Source of the DNA: CAJCIT01 sp963771305
GTDB taxonomy: Bacteria; Acidobacteriota; Terriglobia; Bryobacterales; Bryobacteraceae
Reading direction: 5' to 3'
DNA: 64,000 nt
NCBI GenBank assembly: GCA_963771305.1
Contig: CAVYTS010000026.1
Span: forward strand, 620,001-684,000
The notes under the pieces were generated by a model. It did no database searches and was not told the DNA's origin. It saw nothing but the letters and a program-made list of their open reading frames with translations. How positions within the stretch are numbered: position 1 is the first letter of the stretch; each line of letters starts with the position of its first letter. Positions 1 to 9,391 of the stretch are shown piece after piece. Made by a program: the position numbers and the translations under genes.

Positions 1-2
1 AA

Positions 3-974
3 CAGATTTTTCGGATCGACCACTATCTTGGTAAGCGGCCGGTCAACAACATCATGATCTTCCGTTTCGCCAACGCGTTCATGGAGCCCTTCTGGAATCG
101 CAATTTTGTGGAAAGCGTGCAGATCACGATGGCGGAAGACTTCGGCGTTCAGGGCCGCGGTGCTTTCTACGATCAGACCGGGACGATTCGCGACGTGATT
201 CAGAATCATCTCTTTCAGGTGCTCTGCCACCTGGCGATGGAGCCGCCTGTCAAAACCGACAGCGAAGCTGTTCGCGACGAGAAGGTGAAGATTCTACGCG
301 CCATTGCGCCGCTCGATCCAAAGGATGTAGTGCGGGGGCAGTTCGTCGGCTACCACCAGGAGCCCGGCGTCAAGCCGGATTCGAAGACAGAGACTTTCGC
401 GGTGGTGCGGCTCGAAGTGAATTCCTGGCGCTGGAAGGGTGTGCCCTTCTACATTCGCGCCGGCAAGTGCCTGCCGGAAACGTGCGCCGAGGTGTTGGCC
501 CGGCTACACCTGCCCCCTTCGGCGATCAGGGACAGCAATCTATGTGCAAACTACGTACGGTTTCGTATTAGTCCCGATATGGCGATCGGCATTGGAACGA
601 CCGTCATGGCTCCTGGAGAAGAGATCAAAGGCGAACAAGTGGAATTGAAAGTGGTTAGCCACCCCGGCGCGGCGGAGGTGGAAGCCTATGAGCGTGTCTT
701 GGGAGATGCTATGGAGGGAGACGCCACGCTGTTTGCCCGCGAAGACTACGTGGAAGAGGCTTGGCGTATTGTCGATCCGTACCTCAAGACGGCTACGCCG
801 GTTTATGAGTACGCGCCGAATAACTGGGGTCCGGCCGAAGCGGCGCATCATCACGCCGCCCGGAGGCTGGGACAATCCGGGCACGGAAGACAGTTAGAAA
901 ATCAAGAAAATTGGCCGCAGATGTACGCCGATGAACGTGGATCGTTTGACGGTCGCATTGAAACGTGGCTATAA
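3..974 (+). CDS. zwf: Glucose-6-phosphate dehydrogenase, 3' part, with a probable frameshift near the C terminus
   Basis: This enzyme oxidises glucose 6-phosphate to 6-phosphogluconolactone with NAD(P), the first step of the oxidative pentose-phosphate pathway in the cytoplasm. The open frame runs off the left edge. The substrate-binding motif RIDHYLGK starts at position 12, and RDVIQNH, around the catalytic His, is encoded near 189-209. The family is about 490-510 residues, so roughly the first 170 are outside the window. The C terminus looks shifted: up to about 840 the frame reads as normal G6PDH, then becomes a His/Arg-rich unrelated tail to 974. The neighbouring frame instead gives IITPPGGWDNPG and a stop at 895-897, which is how this family usually ends. 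A 1-2 base indel near 840 is inferred. pgl and rpiB follow on the same strand. Confidence 0.93.
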   Translation, partial: QIFRIDHYLGKRPVNNIMIFRFANAFMEPFWNRNFVESVQITMAEDFGVQGRGAFYDQTGTIRDVIQNHLFQVLCHLAMEPPVKTDSEAVRDEKVKILRAIAPLDPKDVVRGQFVGYHQEPGVKPDSKTETFAVVRLEVNSWRWKGVPFYIRAGKCLPETCAEVLARLHLPPSAIRDSNLCANYVRFRISPDMAIGIGTTVMAPGEEIKGEQVELKVVSHPGAAEVEAYERVLGDAMEGDATLFAREDYVEEAWRIVDPYLKTATPVYEYAPNNWGPAEAAHHHAARRLGQSGHGRQLENQENWPQMYADERGSFDGRIETWL

Positions 975-1007
975 AGTTCGCCGACGGCTCATAGGGGAGG
1001 TGCGGTT

Positions 1008-1691
1008 GTGAAGATCGAAGTACTGGCTGATGCAGACGCCGTCGCCAAAAGAGCGGCGGCAATTATGGCTGCGGAAGCACGCGCGGCAGTCGCGGCCCGG
1101 GGACGATTTGTCATGGCCGTGAGCGGTGGTCACACGCCGTGGCTCATGTTGCGGGATCTCGCCAACGAGGATGTGCCGTGGAAGAACGTGCATGTGATGC
1201 AGGTGGACGAGAGGGTGGCGCCGCCCGGAGATCCCGACAGAAATCTGACCCATCTGCGCGAGAGCCTACTGGAGCATGTCCCGCTGCCGGCCGAGCAGAT
1301 CTATGCCATGCCGGTGGAATCGCCGGATCTTGATTCGGCGGCAGCGCAGTATGCAAAGACACTCGAAACCGTTGCGGGTGCTCCGCCCGTGCTCGATCTG
1401 GTCCACCTCGGCTTGGGGCCTGACGGCCACACCGCTTCTCTCGTGCCGGGAGATCCAGTGCTGGGCGTCATGGACAAAGACGTTGCGTTAACAGGCATCT
1501 ACATGGGCAGGCGTCGTATGACGCTGACATATCCAACCATCAATCGGGCGCGGCGGGTACTGTGGCTCGTGACCGGCAGCGAGAAGGTGCCCATGTTCGC
1601 ACGCCTACGTGATGCCGACCCGTCCATTCCGGCTGGTCGAATACGCCAGGACGTGGCTCTGCTTCTGGCGGATAAAGCAGCGGCCGGTTGA
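1008..1691 (+). CDS. pgl: 6-phosphogluconolactonase
   Basis: Hydrolyses 6-phosphogluconolactone to 6-phosphogluconate, the step after Zwf. The 227-residue length is usual for the DevB/Pgl family. Visible family motifs are SGGHTP near residues 39-44, DERVAPPGDPDRN in the first third and LGLGPDGHTASL near the middle. A GTG start at 1008 is chosen because a Shine-Dalgarno sequence GGGGAGG lies at 994-1000. It sits between zwf and rpiB on the same strand with short gaps, so an operon is likely. No defect seen. Confidence 0.95.
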   Translation: MKIEVLADADAVAKRAAAIMAAEARAAVAARGRFVMAVSGGHTPWLMLRDLANEDVPWKNVHVMQVDERVAPPGDPDRNLTHLRESLLEHVPLPAEQIYAMPVESPDLDSAAAQYAKTLETVAGAPPVLDLVHLGLGPDGHTASLVPGDPVLGVMDKDVALTGIYMGRRRMTLTYPTINRARRVLWLVTGSEKVPMFARLRDADPSIPAGRIRQDVALLLADKAAAG

Positions 1692-1735
1692 GGAAGCGCG
1701 GCACGAAAGAATCAGTCGAAAACGGGAGTCAAAAT

Positions 1736-2203
1736 ATGCGACTCGGGATCGCCACCGACCATGGTGGTTTTGCTTTGAAAGAGGACCTGATTGCCCAGTT
1801 GCGTGGTGCAGGACATGAACTCGTCGATTTCGGGGCGCATAGTGCCGACCCCGGCGATGACTATCCCGACTACGTTGTGCCGCTTGCTCGAGCGGTCGCG
1901 GCCGGCAAGGTCGAGCGGGGCATCGCCATCTGTGGCAGTGGCGTCGGCGCTTCGGTCTGTGCGAACAAGGTTCCTGGAATTCGAGCGGCGCTGATTCACG
2001 ATCACTTTTCGGCCAAGCAGGGCGTTGAAGACGATCACATGAACATCATCTGCATGGGTGGGCGCACGGTGGGACAGTCGGTGGCTTGGGACTTGGTTCA
2101 AACCTTCCTGGCAGCCGAATACAGCCAGGAACCCCGGCACTTGCGCCGGCTCGGGAAGGTAGCCCAGGTCGAAGCGGAAGCTCCCCGGTATGCTGGGTCA
2201 TGA
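1736..2203 (+). CDS. rpiB: Ribose-5-phosphate isomerase B
   Basis: Interconverts ribulose 5-phosphate and ribose 5-phosphate in the non-oxidative pentose-phosphate pathway. The 155-residue protein starts at the ATG at 1736 with GGGAG just upstream; the frame is open further 5' but those residues do not fit the family. Substrate-binding DHGG is at residues 8-11, the CGSG loop with the catalytic Cys is at 66-69, and a His in DDHMN is near 101. The stop codon overlaps the start of the next gene (ATGA at 2200-2203), so the transglutaminase-like gene is probably translationally coupled. Confidence 0.95.
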   Translation: MRLGIATDHGGFALKEDLIAQLRGAGHELVDFGAHSADPGDDYPDYVVPLARAVAAGKVERGIAICGSGVGASVCANKVPGIRAALIHDHFSAKQGVEDDHMNIICMGGRTVGQSVAWDLVQTFLAAEYSQEPRHLRRLGKVAQVEAEAPRYAGS

Positions 2204-3117
2204 CAGCTCCCGGTGCCCAGTACCCCAGTAGCCTGACCGTCCGCATCGGCTGCGAGCTGGTCTACTCCGTCCTAGTTCCCACACCCGCTCTGTTTATCCT
2301 TCGCCCTCGCCGGTCGGCCACGCAGCGGATCGTGCAGGAAGCTCTTTCGATGGAGCCCGGGCTGATCAGTACGGAAGAGACCGATTCGCACGGCAACATC
2401 GTGGACCGCGTGATGCTGAAGCCAGGCCTTAACACCATCCGGCACGATGCATTCGTCTCGGTGAGTTCGCTGCCGGAAACGGTCCCGCTCTGGGAGGGGG
2501 CCCTCCCGGTTGAGCAGCTGTCGCTGGCGCTGTTGCGGTACACGCAGCCCAGCCGGTACTGCGAGTCGGACATGTTGTCGGATTTCGCGAAGCAGGCATT
2601 CTCCTATAACTCACCAGGCGGTCCGACCGTTAAGGCTATCGCCGATTGGTTGCACCAGAACATCGAATACCGGTTCGGTTCCGGGTTACCCGGGGTGACG
2701 GCCGCTCAGACTGTCCAGCGGCGATACGGAGTGTGCCGCGACTTTGCCCATGCGATGGCCGTGTTATGCCGCACGTTCAACATTCCCACGCGTTATGTAA
2801 CGGGACATTTGCCCGACATCGGCGTGTTGGATGCCGGCGGTGCTATGGATTTCCACGCCTACGCCGAAGTCTTCCTGGCGAATGGCTGGCATGCCGTGGA
2901 TGCGCGGTTTAACACGCCTCGAATCGGGCGAATCAAAATCGCGGCGGGAATCGATGCGGTGGATGGAGCGTTTGCCACCATCTACGGGCCGGCGGACCTC
3001 ACAAGCTTCTACGTCTGGGCCTATCAGATTGATCCGGCGGAGATTCGCCTTGGGGACCCGATTGACCTCTCGAAGCGCCTGGACAGCAGCTTGATTGTCC
3101 GTTTCCCGCCATGCTGA
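2200..3117 (+). CDS. Transglutaminase-like family protein
   Basis: A 305-residue protein of the bacterial transglutaminase-like superfamily (cysteine-protease fold). An N-terminal beta-rich domain with LTVRIGCELVY precedes the core. A catalytic triad is visible: Cys about 179 in YGVCRDFAHA, His about 219 in DFHAYAEV and Asp about 234 in WHAVDARF. Members usually act as proteases or amidases; the substrate is unknown here. The ATG at 2200 overlaps the rpiB stop, and the 3' end overlaps the next gene by 7 bases, so the three look co-translated. There is no signal peptide, so it is probably cytoplasmic. Confidence 0.85.
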   Translation: MTAPGAQYPSSLTVRIGCELVYSVLVPTPALFILRPRRSATQRIVQEALSMEPGLISTEETDSHGNIVDRVMLKPGLNTIRHDAFVSVSSLPETVPLWEGALPVEQLSLALLRYTQPSRYCESDMLSDFAKQAFSYNSPGGPTVKAIADWLHQNIEYRFGSGLPGVTAAQTVQRRYGVCRDFAHAMAVLCRTFNIPTRYVTGHLPDIGVLDAGGAMDFHAYAEVFLANGWHAVDARFNTPRIGRIKIAAGIDAVDGAFATIYGPADLTSFYVWAYQIDPAEIRLGDPIDLSKRLDSSLIVRFPPC

Positions 3118-3857
3118 TGGAGCGCCGCCGTTTCCTCCAGTCAAGCTTGGCGTCGGCCGCTATCGGACCACGGGCGAAGGCCCATGCGGCGGCCCAAGAT
3201 GACGCGCAGCGCAACCTGAAGGTTGTTGTGACGGGCGGCCATCCGGGCGACCCCGAGTATGGCTGCGGCGGAACGATTGCCCGCTACACGGATCTGGGCC
3301 ACGATGTAACGCTGCTGTACCTGAATCGCGGCGAGAAAGGCTGCCCCGGCAAGAGCGCGGAGCAGTGCAGCGCGATTCGCGTTGAGGAAGCAACTAAAGC
3401 GTGTGGAATCCTCAAAGCGCATGCTGTGTTTGCGCCTCAAATCGACGGCGAAGCAACACTTTCGGTCGCACGCTACGACGAGTTCCGCGACTTGATTGCA
3501 GCGGAAAAGGCCAACGTGCTGTTCACGCACTGGCCGATTGATGCGCATCGCGATCACCGCGCTATTTCTCTGCTGACTTTCGATGCGTGGCTCCGGTTGG
3601 GTAAGAAGGCCGCGTTCTATTACTACGAGGTCTCAGATGGCGAAGACACGCAGATGTTTCGGCCGACCGATTACGTGGACATCTCCGGGACGGAGGTGCG
3701 AAAGCGTCAGGCCTGTTTCGCGCATGCCTCGCAGACGCCCGATCGCTACTACGACCTGCAGCGACACGTTAGCACATTCCGGGGTGTGGAGAGCGGTCAC
3801 GCCCAGGCGGAAGCATATGTTCGCCATGTGCTCGGCCCGGGCGGACTGTTGCCTTAG
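3111..3857 (+). CDS. PIG-L / LmbE-family deacetylase, exported
   Basis: A 248-residue member of the PIG-L (LmbE) zinc-dependent N-acetylglucosamine-type deacetylase family. The metal-binding HPGDPE motif (family AHPDDE) lies near residue 44, and HRDHRAIS supplies the second His cluster near 145. The N terminus MERRRFLQSSLASAA is Tat- or Sec-signal-like, suggesting action outside the cytoplasm on amino-sugar substrates. The start may be at 3111, overlapping the previous stop, or at 3117; the second gives a cleaner signal peptide. The exact substrate is not predictable. Confidence 0.85.
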   Translation: MLMERRRFLQSSLASAAIGPRAKAHAAAQDDAQRNLKVVVTGGHPGDPEYGCGGTIARYTDLGHDVTLLYLNRGEKGCPGKSAEQCSAIRVEEATKACGILKAHAVFAPQIDGEATLSVARYDEFRDLIAAEKANVLFTHWPIDAHRDHRAISLLTFDAWLRLGKKAAFYYYEVSDGEDTQMFRPTDYVDISGTEVRKRQACFAHASQTPDRYYDLQRHVSTFRGVESGHAQAEAYVRHVLGPGGLLP

Positions 3858-3883
3858 AGCCGGGGAACAAACGCGGTTCCAGC

Positions 3884-3908
3884 ATTGACAATGGCATTGA
3901 CTGTCAAT
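3884..3908. promoter_or_regulatory. Perfect dyad upstream of the GH3 gene, candidate operator
   Basis: ATTGACA at 3884-3890 and its exact inverse TGTCAAT at 3902-3908 are separated by 11 bases. Two further ATTGAC-like copies lie within 20 bases. The position, about 85-110 bases before the beta-glucosidase start and in a 135-base gap, suits a transcription-factor site. No regulator gene is adjacent, so this is inference. Confidence 0.35.
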
Positions 3909-3992
3909 AGATTGTAATTGACCGAAACGCCAAAGGGGTATGGCTGCGCGCGCCAATCGTATTGAACGGAGCGAGCTTCAGCCGATCAAGAG

Positions 3993-6287
3993 ATGGCAAC
4001 CATCGCAAGCAAGATCTTTAGCGCTTCCTTCGCGCTGAGCGCGCTCATAACTCTGCCGGCGGGAGCGGCCGGACCGCCGAATTCAGCAACCGATGCAGAT
4101 TCACGCATTCAGGCCCGAGTCGATGAACTGCTCACCAAGATGACCGTGGACGAGAAAGTAGGACAGCTTACCCAGATCGGCGGCATCAATCTGATTCCGG
4201 ACGCGCTGAAGCCCGAGGAGCGAGTTCAGAAAGGGCAGGGCGGCTCGATTCTATGGCTGGCGGATCCCGAGTCCATCAACCGGCTACAGCGAGTTGCGGT
4301 TGAACAGACCCGGCTGCATATCCCCCTGTTATTCGGCCTCGACGTGATTCACGGATTCAAGACCGTCTTTCCCATTCCACTGGCGATGGCGGCGTCGTGG
4401 GACACGGCGATGGTGGAACAAGCGCAGACAGTGGCCGCCCGTGAGGCGAGAGCGGCCGGCATTCAATGGACCTTTGCGCCCATGCTCGACATCGCGCGCG
4501 ACGCGCGCTGGGGCCGGATGATCGAAGGCGCGGGTGAAGACCCGTACCTGGGGTCCGCGATCGCGGAAGCGCAGGTGAAAGGATTCCAAGGATCGGACGT
4601 CAGTAGTCCCGACCGGGTGCTGGCGTGCGCCAAGCACTTCGCCGGTTACGGCGCTGCCGATGGCGGCCGCGACTACGAGGCCGCGTACATTCCCGACGAC
4701 TTACTCTGGAACGTTTACTTCCCACCGTTTCACGCGGCGCTCAAGGCAGGGGTTGCCACGTTTATGAGCGCCTACATGGACCTGAACGATGTCCCCGCAA
4801 CTGCCAATCGCTTCCTGCTGCGGGATGTTTTGCGGCAGGACTGGGGGTTCAACGGGTTTGTCGTCAGCGATGCGATGGCTGTGAAGGATTTGGTGACGCA
4901 CGGATTCGCTCGCGGCCCAAAGGACGCCGCCTTCAGCGCGTTCACGGCCGGCGTAAACATGGATATGGCAAGCCGCACCTATCTCGACCACTTGGCGAGC
5001 CTCGTGAAGGAAGGGCGGATTACGGAATCAGCGTTGGACGATATGGTGCGCCCCATTCTGGCGGCCAAGTTCCGTCTTGGGCTATTTGAGCACCCCTACG
5101 TGGACGAATCGCTCCTGCCAAAGGTGCTTTACACGCTGGAGAACCGCGCGCTGGCCCGCACTGCTGCCGAAGAGTCGGTCGTGTTATTGCGGAACGAAGG
5201 CCAGTTGCTCCCGCTTTCGAAAGCCAAATACAAGACGATTGCGGTCATTGGTCCGTTGGCTGAATCACCCGCCGATCTGTTGGGCTCATGGACCACGTTT
5301 GGTATGGCACCCGAAGCCGTTACGTTGGTTGAGGGGCTTCGCAGCAAGCTTCCTGGCAGCAAGATCGAGTTTTCGCCGGGTGTTGAGATTCGCAAAGTCT
5401 ATCGGTCTATGTTTGATGACTTCATGGGTCCGAAGCCTACACCACCGTGGCCGGCTGAGCGCGCTCAGGCCGAGTTCGAGAAGGCAGTTAAGGTGGCAAA
5501 GCAGTCGGATCTGGTGATATTGACTCTCGGCGAACTGGCAGCCATGAGCGGCGAGATGGCCTCGCAGTCTTCGCTTGAGTTGCCGGGGAACCAGCAGCGT
5601 CTTTTGGAAGCCATTGCCGGCACCGGAAAGCCAGTAGTTCTGGTCCTCGTCAATGGCCGGCCCCTAAACATTTCCTGGGCAACGACGCATGTTCCGGCCA
5701 TCCTTGAGGCCTGGCATCCCGGGACCGAAGCAGGCAACGCGATAGCCGATCTTCTGTTTGGCGACGCGACGCCGGGCGGTAAGCTGCCAATTACGTGGCC
5801 GCGCAGCGCTGGGCAACTGCCTACGTATTACGCGCACACACTCTCTCATGATCCGAAGAACCAGTCGCGGCGATTCTGGGACGAAGAGAGCACGCCCCTG
5901 TTTCCGTTTGGCTTCGGTCTCAGCTACACCACGTTCTCGTTCTCCAACTTGCGCGTCAGCCAGAGCGAAGTGAAGGTTGGGCAGGGCTTGGACGTGATGC
6001 TGGACGTCGAGAACACAGGCGCAAAGCCGGGAGTCGAGGTGGCTCAGTTGTACATCCATCAGCAATCCGGAAGCGCATCGCGGCCGGTTCGAGAACTGAA
6101 GGGCTTTCAACGAGTCTCCCTCGCGCCGCATGCAAAACAGACCATACACTTCTCGCTCGGCAAAGAGGAACTGACCTACTGGAACCCGGCGGCAAGAAAG
6201 CCGGTCCAAGATGAGTCTCAGTTCGACATCTGGGCCGGTGATGACTCAAACGCCCCGCTGCACGCTTCGTTCGCCGTGGTCCCATAG
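3993..6287 (+). CDS. bglX: Glycoside hydrolase family 3 beta-glucosidase, secreted
   Basis: A 764-residue GH3 enzyme that removes non-reducing beta-D-glucosyl residues, probably in the periplasm. Residues 1-26 form a signal peptide. The order is the usual one: TIM-barrel domain (about 35-360) with KHFAGYGAADGGRDYE, and the nucleophile Asp about 293 in VVSDAMAV; alpha/beta sandwich domain (about 390-610); and a fibronectin-III-like C-terminal domain after FPFGFGLSYTTF. Length and architecture match BglX, though GH3 also contains xylosidases. The next gene starts 6 bases after the stop and may be co-transcribed. Confidence 0.93.
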   Translation: MATIASKIFSASFALSALITLPAGAAGPPNSATDADSRIQARVDELLTKMTVDEKVGQLTQIGGINLIPDALKPEERVQKGQGGSILWLADPESINRLQRVAVEQTRLHIPLLFGLDVIHGFKTVFPIPLAMAASWDTAMVEQAQTVAAREARAAGIQWTFAPMLDIARDARWGRMIEGAGEDPYLGSAIAEAQVKGFQGSDVSSPDRVLACAKHFAGYGAADGGRDYEAAYIPDDLLWNVYFPPFHAALKAGVATFMSAYMDLNDVPATANRFLLRDVLRQDWGFNGFVVSDAMAVKDLVTHGFARGPKDAAFSAFTAGVNMDMASRTYLDHLASLVKEGRITESALDDMVRPILAAKFRLGLFEHPYVDESLLPKVLYTLENRALARTAAEESVVLLRNEGQLLPLSKAKYKTIAVIGPLAESPADLLGSWTTFGMAPEAVTLVEGLRSKLPGSKIEFSPGVEIRKVYRSMFDDFMGPKPTPPWPAERAQAEFEKAVKVAKQSDLVILTLGELAAMSGEMASQSSLELPGNQQRLLEAIAGTGKPVVLVLVNGRPLNISWATTHVPAILEAWHPGTEAGNAIADLLFGDATPGGKLPITWPRSAGQLPTYYAHTLSHDPKNQSRRFWDEESTPLFPFGFGLSYTTFSFSNLRVSQSEVKVGQGLDVMLDVENTGAKPGVEVAQLYIHQQSGSASRPVRELKGFQRVSLAPHAKQTIHFSLGKEELTYWNPAARKPVQDESQFDIWAGDDSNAPLHASFAVVP

Positions 6288-6293
6288 AGAGGG

Positions 6294-7280
6294 ATGCTTT
6301 CGCATTGTTCACGGCGGTCTTTCTTTCTGTCCGCGGGTGGGCTGCTGTTCACAAGCGGTGCGGTCGGCACACAACAAGGGCCCACGTTTTCAGCCGACGT
6401 AAACCTGGTGAACCTGTTGGCGGTGGTTCGCGACGAGCACGGCCGTTTCGTCAAGGATCTGCCCGAAAGCGATTTTCTGCTGGAAGAGGACGGGCGCCCG
6501 CAAAAAATCCGCAACTTCTCACAAGAGTCGAATCTGCCCCTGACACTGGGGCTACTGCTCGATACCAGCGCCAGCATGACTCGAGTGCTCGACGACGAAC
6601 GCGAGGCGGCCCACGCCTTTCTGAAGGACGTCCTTCGGCCGGAAGAGGACCGGGCGTTCGTGCTCCAGTTTGATTCGGGAGTGAATGAAATCACCACCCT
6701 GACGTCATCGCGGCGGAAGCTGGATCAGGGCCTCGGCACCATCTCCGCGGAGGCGGTTTTCGCGAGACGACGTACCACGCCGCACACCGGTGCCTCGACG
6801 GTCCTTTACGACGCCTTGCGCCTGGCGACGAGCCGGACGATGGCGCCGCTGCAGGGCCGGAAGGCGGTCATCCTTCTGTCCGACGGCATGGATGCGGGCA
6901 GCCGGGCTTCCTTGGCGGAAGCGATCGACTCGGCACAGGGGGCTGACACGCTGGTCTATACGATCCACATCTACGCCGAGCCGCCCGACGCAGCCCTGTT
7001 GCCTCCTAAGACACGGGCCAAGATAACTGAGTCGTTGGCACAAGGCAAGAAAGTGTTGGAACGGATTTCATTCGAGACGGGTGCAGCAAGTTATGAATCC
7101 GCCAAGGGGCAGCGATTAAAAGAGATCTTCAACGGCATCCAGGACGAACTCCGGAATCAATACAGCATGAGCTATTCGCCGACCCCGCGGGATGCGACAC
7201 CCGGCTTTCGAAAGATCGGCTTGAAAACCAGGCAGAACTTCGCAGTGCAGACCCGAGCCGGTTACTTTGTAGGCCGCTAG
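6294..7280 (+). CDS. VWFA-related (acidobacterial type) domain protein
   Basis: A 328-residue protein of the VWFA-related family that is strongly expanded in Acidobacteriota. A twin-arginine-like or Sec signal (RRSFFLSAGG) is at the N terminus. A beta-rich region with VNLVNLLAVVRDEHGR comes next, then a von Willebrand A domain with a MIDAS metal site DTSASM near residue 90 and ILLSDGMD near 190. The C terminus ends in the usual YSMSYSPT and RAGYF pattern. It is probably exported and metal-binding; the ligand is unknown. It lies 6 bases after the GH3 gene. Confidence 0.85.
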   Translation: MLSHCSRRSFFLSAGGLLFTSGAVGTQQGPTFSADVNLVNLLAVVRDEHGRFVKDLPESDFLLEEDGRPQKIRNFSQESNLPLTLGLLLDTSASMTRVLDDEREAAHAFLKDVLRPEEDRAFVLQFDSGVNEITTLTSSRRKLDQGLGTISAEAVFARRRTTPHTGASTVLYDALRLATSRTMAPLQGRKAVILLSDGMDAGSRASLAEAIDSAQGADTLVYTIHIYAEPPDAALLPPKTRAKITESLAQGKKVLERISFETGAASYESAKGQRLKEIFNGIQDELRNQYSMSYSPTPRDATPGFRKIGLKTRQNFAVQTRAGYFVGR

Positions 7281-7622
7281 TCGGTGGCGCGAACGGTAGC
7301 GATAACGCCCGGCGTCAAACAACTGGCTCCGCCTATGTTACAGATGCGTGTCGATGTCAATTCGGTTACTAATCACCGGGCAGAGACAGGCTGTCGCTAA
7401 GCTCTAGAGGGAAGCGCAAACGTCACGATACACGCCTTCTCACTGGGTGTCCAAGGCCCAAGTACTAGTGTCACGTTCTGTTACGCAATATTCATGGATA
7501 TGTAATGGTCCTCGTATAACCTAGAGGACACGCAAGAAACTAACCATCCAAACTTCCGCGTGTCATGACCACTTTCATGGCTACATCTAGGGGCTTTTGT
7601 ATCAATTTTCAATGAGGAGACT
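7281..7622. other. Intergenic region before the porin gene
   Basis: A 342-base gap in which no conserved coding frame was seen. It ends with a Shine-Dalgarno-like GAGGAGA at 7614-7620 for the porin. The long leader suggests the porin has its own promoter, but no clear -35/-10 pair could be defended. Confidence 0.4.
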
Positions 7623-9317
7623 ATGAATAGAAAAGCTATATTGGGCCTGCTCTGTTTCTCCGTTGTGGCAGTGCAACTCTTTGCCGCCGACGGAGCGCCA
7701 GCAAGCCCTGAAGCATCAGGAAGCGGCGCTTCCAGCGGTACGAGTAACAACAATGCGACCGCGATTTCGGGCAAGGATATTGAGGCGCTGCGCAAACAGA
7801 TCGCCGAACAGGAAAAGGAAATTGAGAAGTTGCAGAAAGCCGTCTCGGCCCAGCGCGAAATGCTGGAGACGACGATGAGGGCCGTGTCAGCCGGAGGCGC
7901 GTCAGCCACCGCGGGAGCGCCGATGCTTGTCAACGCGTCGGGCAGCGGCGTTTTACAGCCGGTAGCGCCGGCTGCTCGCGTAACCCAGGACGCGGCATCC
8001 CCAGACAACCCGGCGCCGCTATCGCTGAAGATAGGCAACACCTTCATAACACCCGTTGGCTTTATGGATTTGACATGGGTCACTCGTTCCACCAACGTCG
8101 GCAGCGGCATTGGAACGAATTTTGGCAGCATCCCGTTCAACAATGCTGCGACGGCTGCCGGCAATGTCCCCGACAATTATTTCAGTGTTCAGAACTCGCG
8201 CATCGGCGCCCGGTTTGACGCGCTCATGCACGACACCAAGATCCTCGGCTACTGGGAGTCGGACTTCCTCGGCAACCAGCCGACTAATATTGAGGTATCC
8301 AGCAACGCGGCGACGTTCCGGCTGCGCCTTTTCTTCGTCGATGTGCAGAAGGGCGAATGGGAAGTAACGGGCGGTCAAACGTGGAGCTTGATGACGCCGG
8401 GCCGATCCGGTATCTCGCCACTCCCAGGCAACATCTTCTTCACGAACAACGTGGACACGAATTACCAGATCGGTCTCACATGGGCCCGGCAGTCCGGAAT
8501 TCGCGTGACGTGGCATCCGAGTGAAAAAGTCGCCTGGGCATTTGCTGCGGAGAATCCGACACAGTATGGCGGCGGTTCGTCTGGTGGCGGCACAATCACG
8601 TTCCCATCAAACTTGCCCAGTGCGATGCAGTCACAGCTTAACACCGGCACGGCGAGCTATGGAACGCCGGCCTGGACTCCGGACTTAATCACCAAGCTGG
8701 CATTTGATCCGAACAAGGCGGTGCATATTGAAGGTGCCGGAATCCTGAGCACTACCCATACTTACAATCCAGCCACCTTCCAGACATACACAAAGACGGG
8801 CGGGGGCTTCGAGTTCAATTCGAACTTCCAGGTTTTTAAGAATTTTCGGGTGATTGAGAACTTCACCTACGGCGATGGAATCGGACGCTACTTTTTCGGT
8901 CAATCGCCAGACGTCATCCTCTACAACACCGGTTCGGCAGGCAATATCCACTCTGGCGGTACGGTGGATGGCGTGGAATTTAACGTCGCCAAGAACACGG
9001 CACTCTATGCTTACTATGGCGGCATGTACGCGGGCAGAACCATAACCATCGATCCGCTGACACACAAGCCAGTCGGTTATGGCGGCGCCGGCTCCGCATC
9101 GGGCAACAACCGCACCATCCAGGAAGCTACCTTTGGTTTGCAACAGACCTTCTGGCGCGATCCCAAGTGGGGTGCGCTGCAGTTTTACGCACAGTACTCG
9201 TACCTCTTCCGTGATCCGTGGTATTTGGCCCCCGGCGCTCCGCGTCAGGCTGACACCAACATGCTGTTCCTGGATCTGCGCTACGTCCTGCCGGGCGCTC
9301 CGCCCAAGTTGAAGTAG
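7623..9317 (+). CDS. DcaP-like outer-membrane porin with N-terminal coiled coil
   Basis: A 564-residue outer-membrane protein. It has a signal peptide (residues 1-22), a low-complexity Ser/Ala stretch, a coiled coil at about 57-92 (KQIAEQEKEIEKLQKA) and then a long beta-barrel-like region rich in alternating aromatic residues. The barrel opens with GFMDLTWVTRS and ends with LDLRYVLPGAPPKLK. This layout resembles DcaP/OprO-type trimeric porins, where the coiled coil stabilises the trimer. The solute is unknown. An intrinsic terminator follows 30 bases after the stop, so this is likely a single-gene unit. Confidence 0.8.
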   Translation: MNRKAILGLLCFSVVAVQLFAADGAPASPEASGSGASSGTSNNNATAISGKDIEALRKQIAEQEKEIEKLQKAVSAQREMLETTMRAVSAGGASATAGAPMLVNASGSGVLQPVAPAARVTQDAASPDNPAPLSLKIGNTFITPVGFMDLTWVTRSTNVGSGIGTNFGSIPFNNAATAAGNVPDNYFSVQNSRIGARFDALMHDTKILGYWESDFLGNQPTNIEVSSNAATFRLRLFFVDVQKGEWEVTGGQTWSLMTPGRSGISPLPGNIFFTNNVDTNYQIGLTWARQSGIRVTWHPSEKVAWAFAAENPTQYGGGSSGGGTITFPSNLPSAMQSQLNTGTASYGTPAWTPDLITKLAFDPNKAVHIEGAGILSTTHTYNPATFQTYTKTGGGFEFNSNFQVFKNFRVIENFTYGDGIGRYFFGQSPDVILYNTGSAGNIHSGGTVDGVEFNVAKNTALYAYYGGMYAGRTITIDPLTHKPVGYGGAGSASGNNRTIQEATFGLQQTFWRDPKWGALQFYAQYSYLFRDPWYLAPGAPRQADTNMLFLDLRYVLPGAPPKLK

Positions 9318-9347
9318 ACAGGACTGAACAGTTTTACAACCTAAGGG

Positions 9348-9378
9348 CCTGGGTCGAAAGATCCGGGTACTTTTTTTT
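9348..9378 (+). terminator. Rho-independent terminator after the porin gene
   Basis: An 8-base-pair stem (CCTGGGTC at 9348-9355 with GATCCGGG at 9360-9367, including two G-U pairs) is closed by a GAAA tetraloop and followed by eight T residues at 9371-9378. Both the loop type and the U-tract are typical. Confidence 0.88.
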
Positions 9379-9391
9379 GTGTGCCGGGTCC

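Noticed and set aside
7481..8176. Leftward protein-coding frame overlapping the porin
   Set aside because: It is antisense to a well-supported porin gene and low-complexity Ala/Ser/Pro rich, with no recognisable domain.
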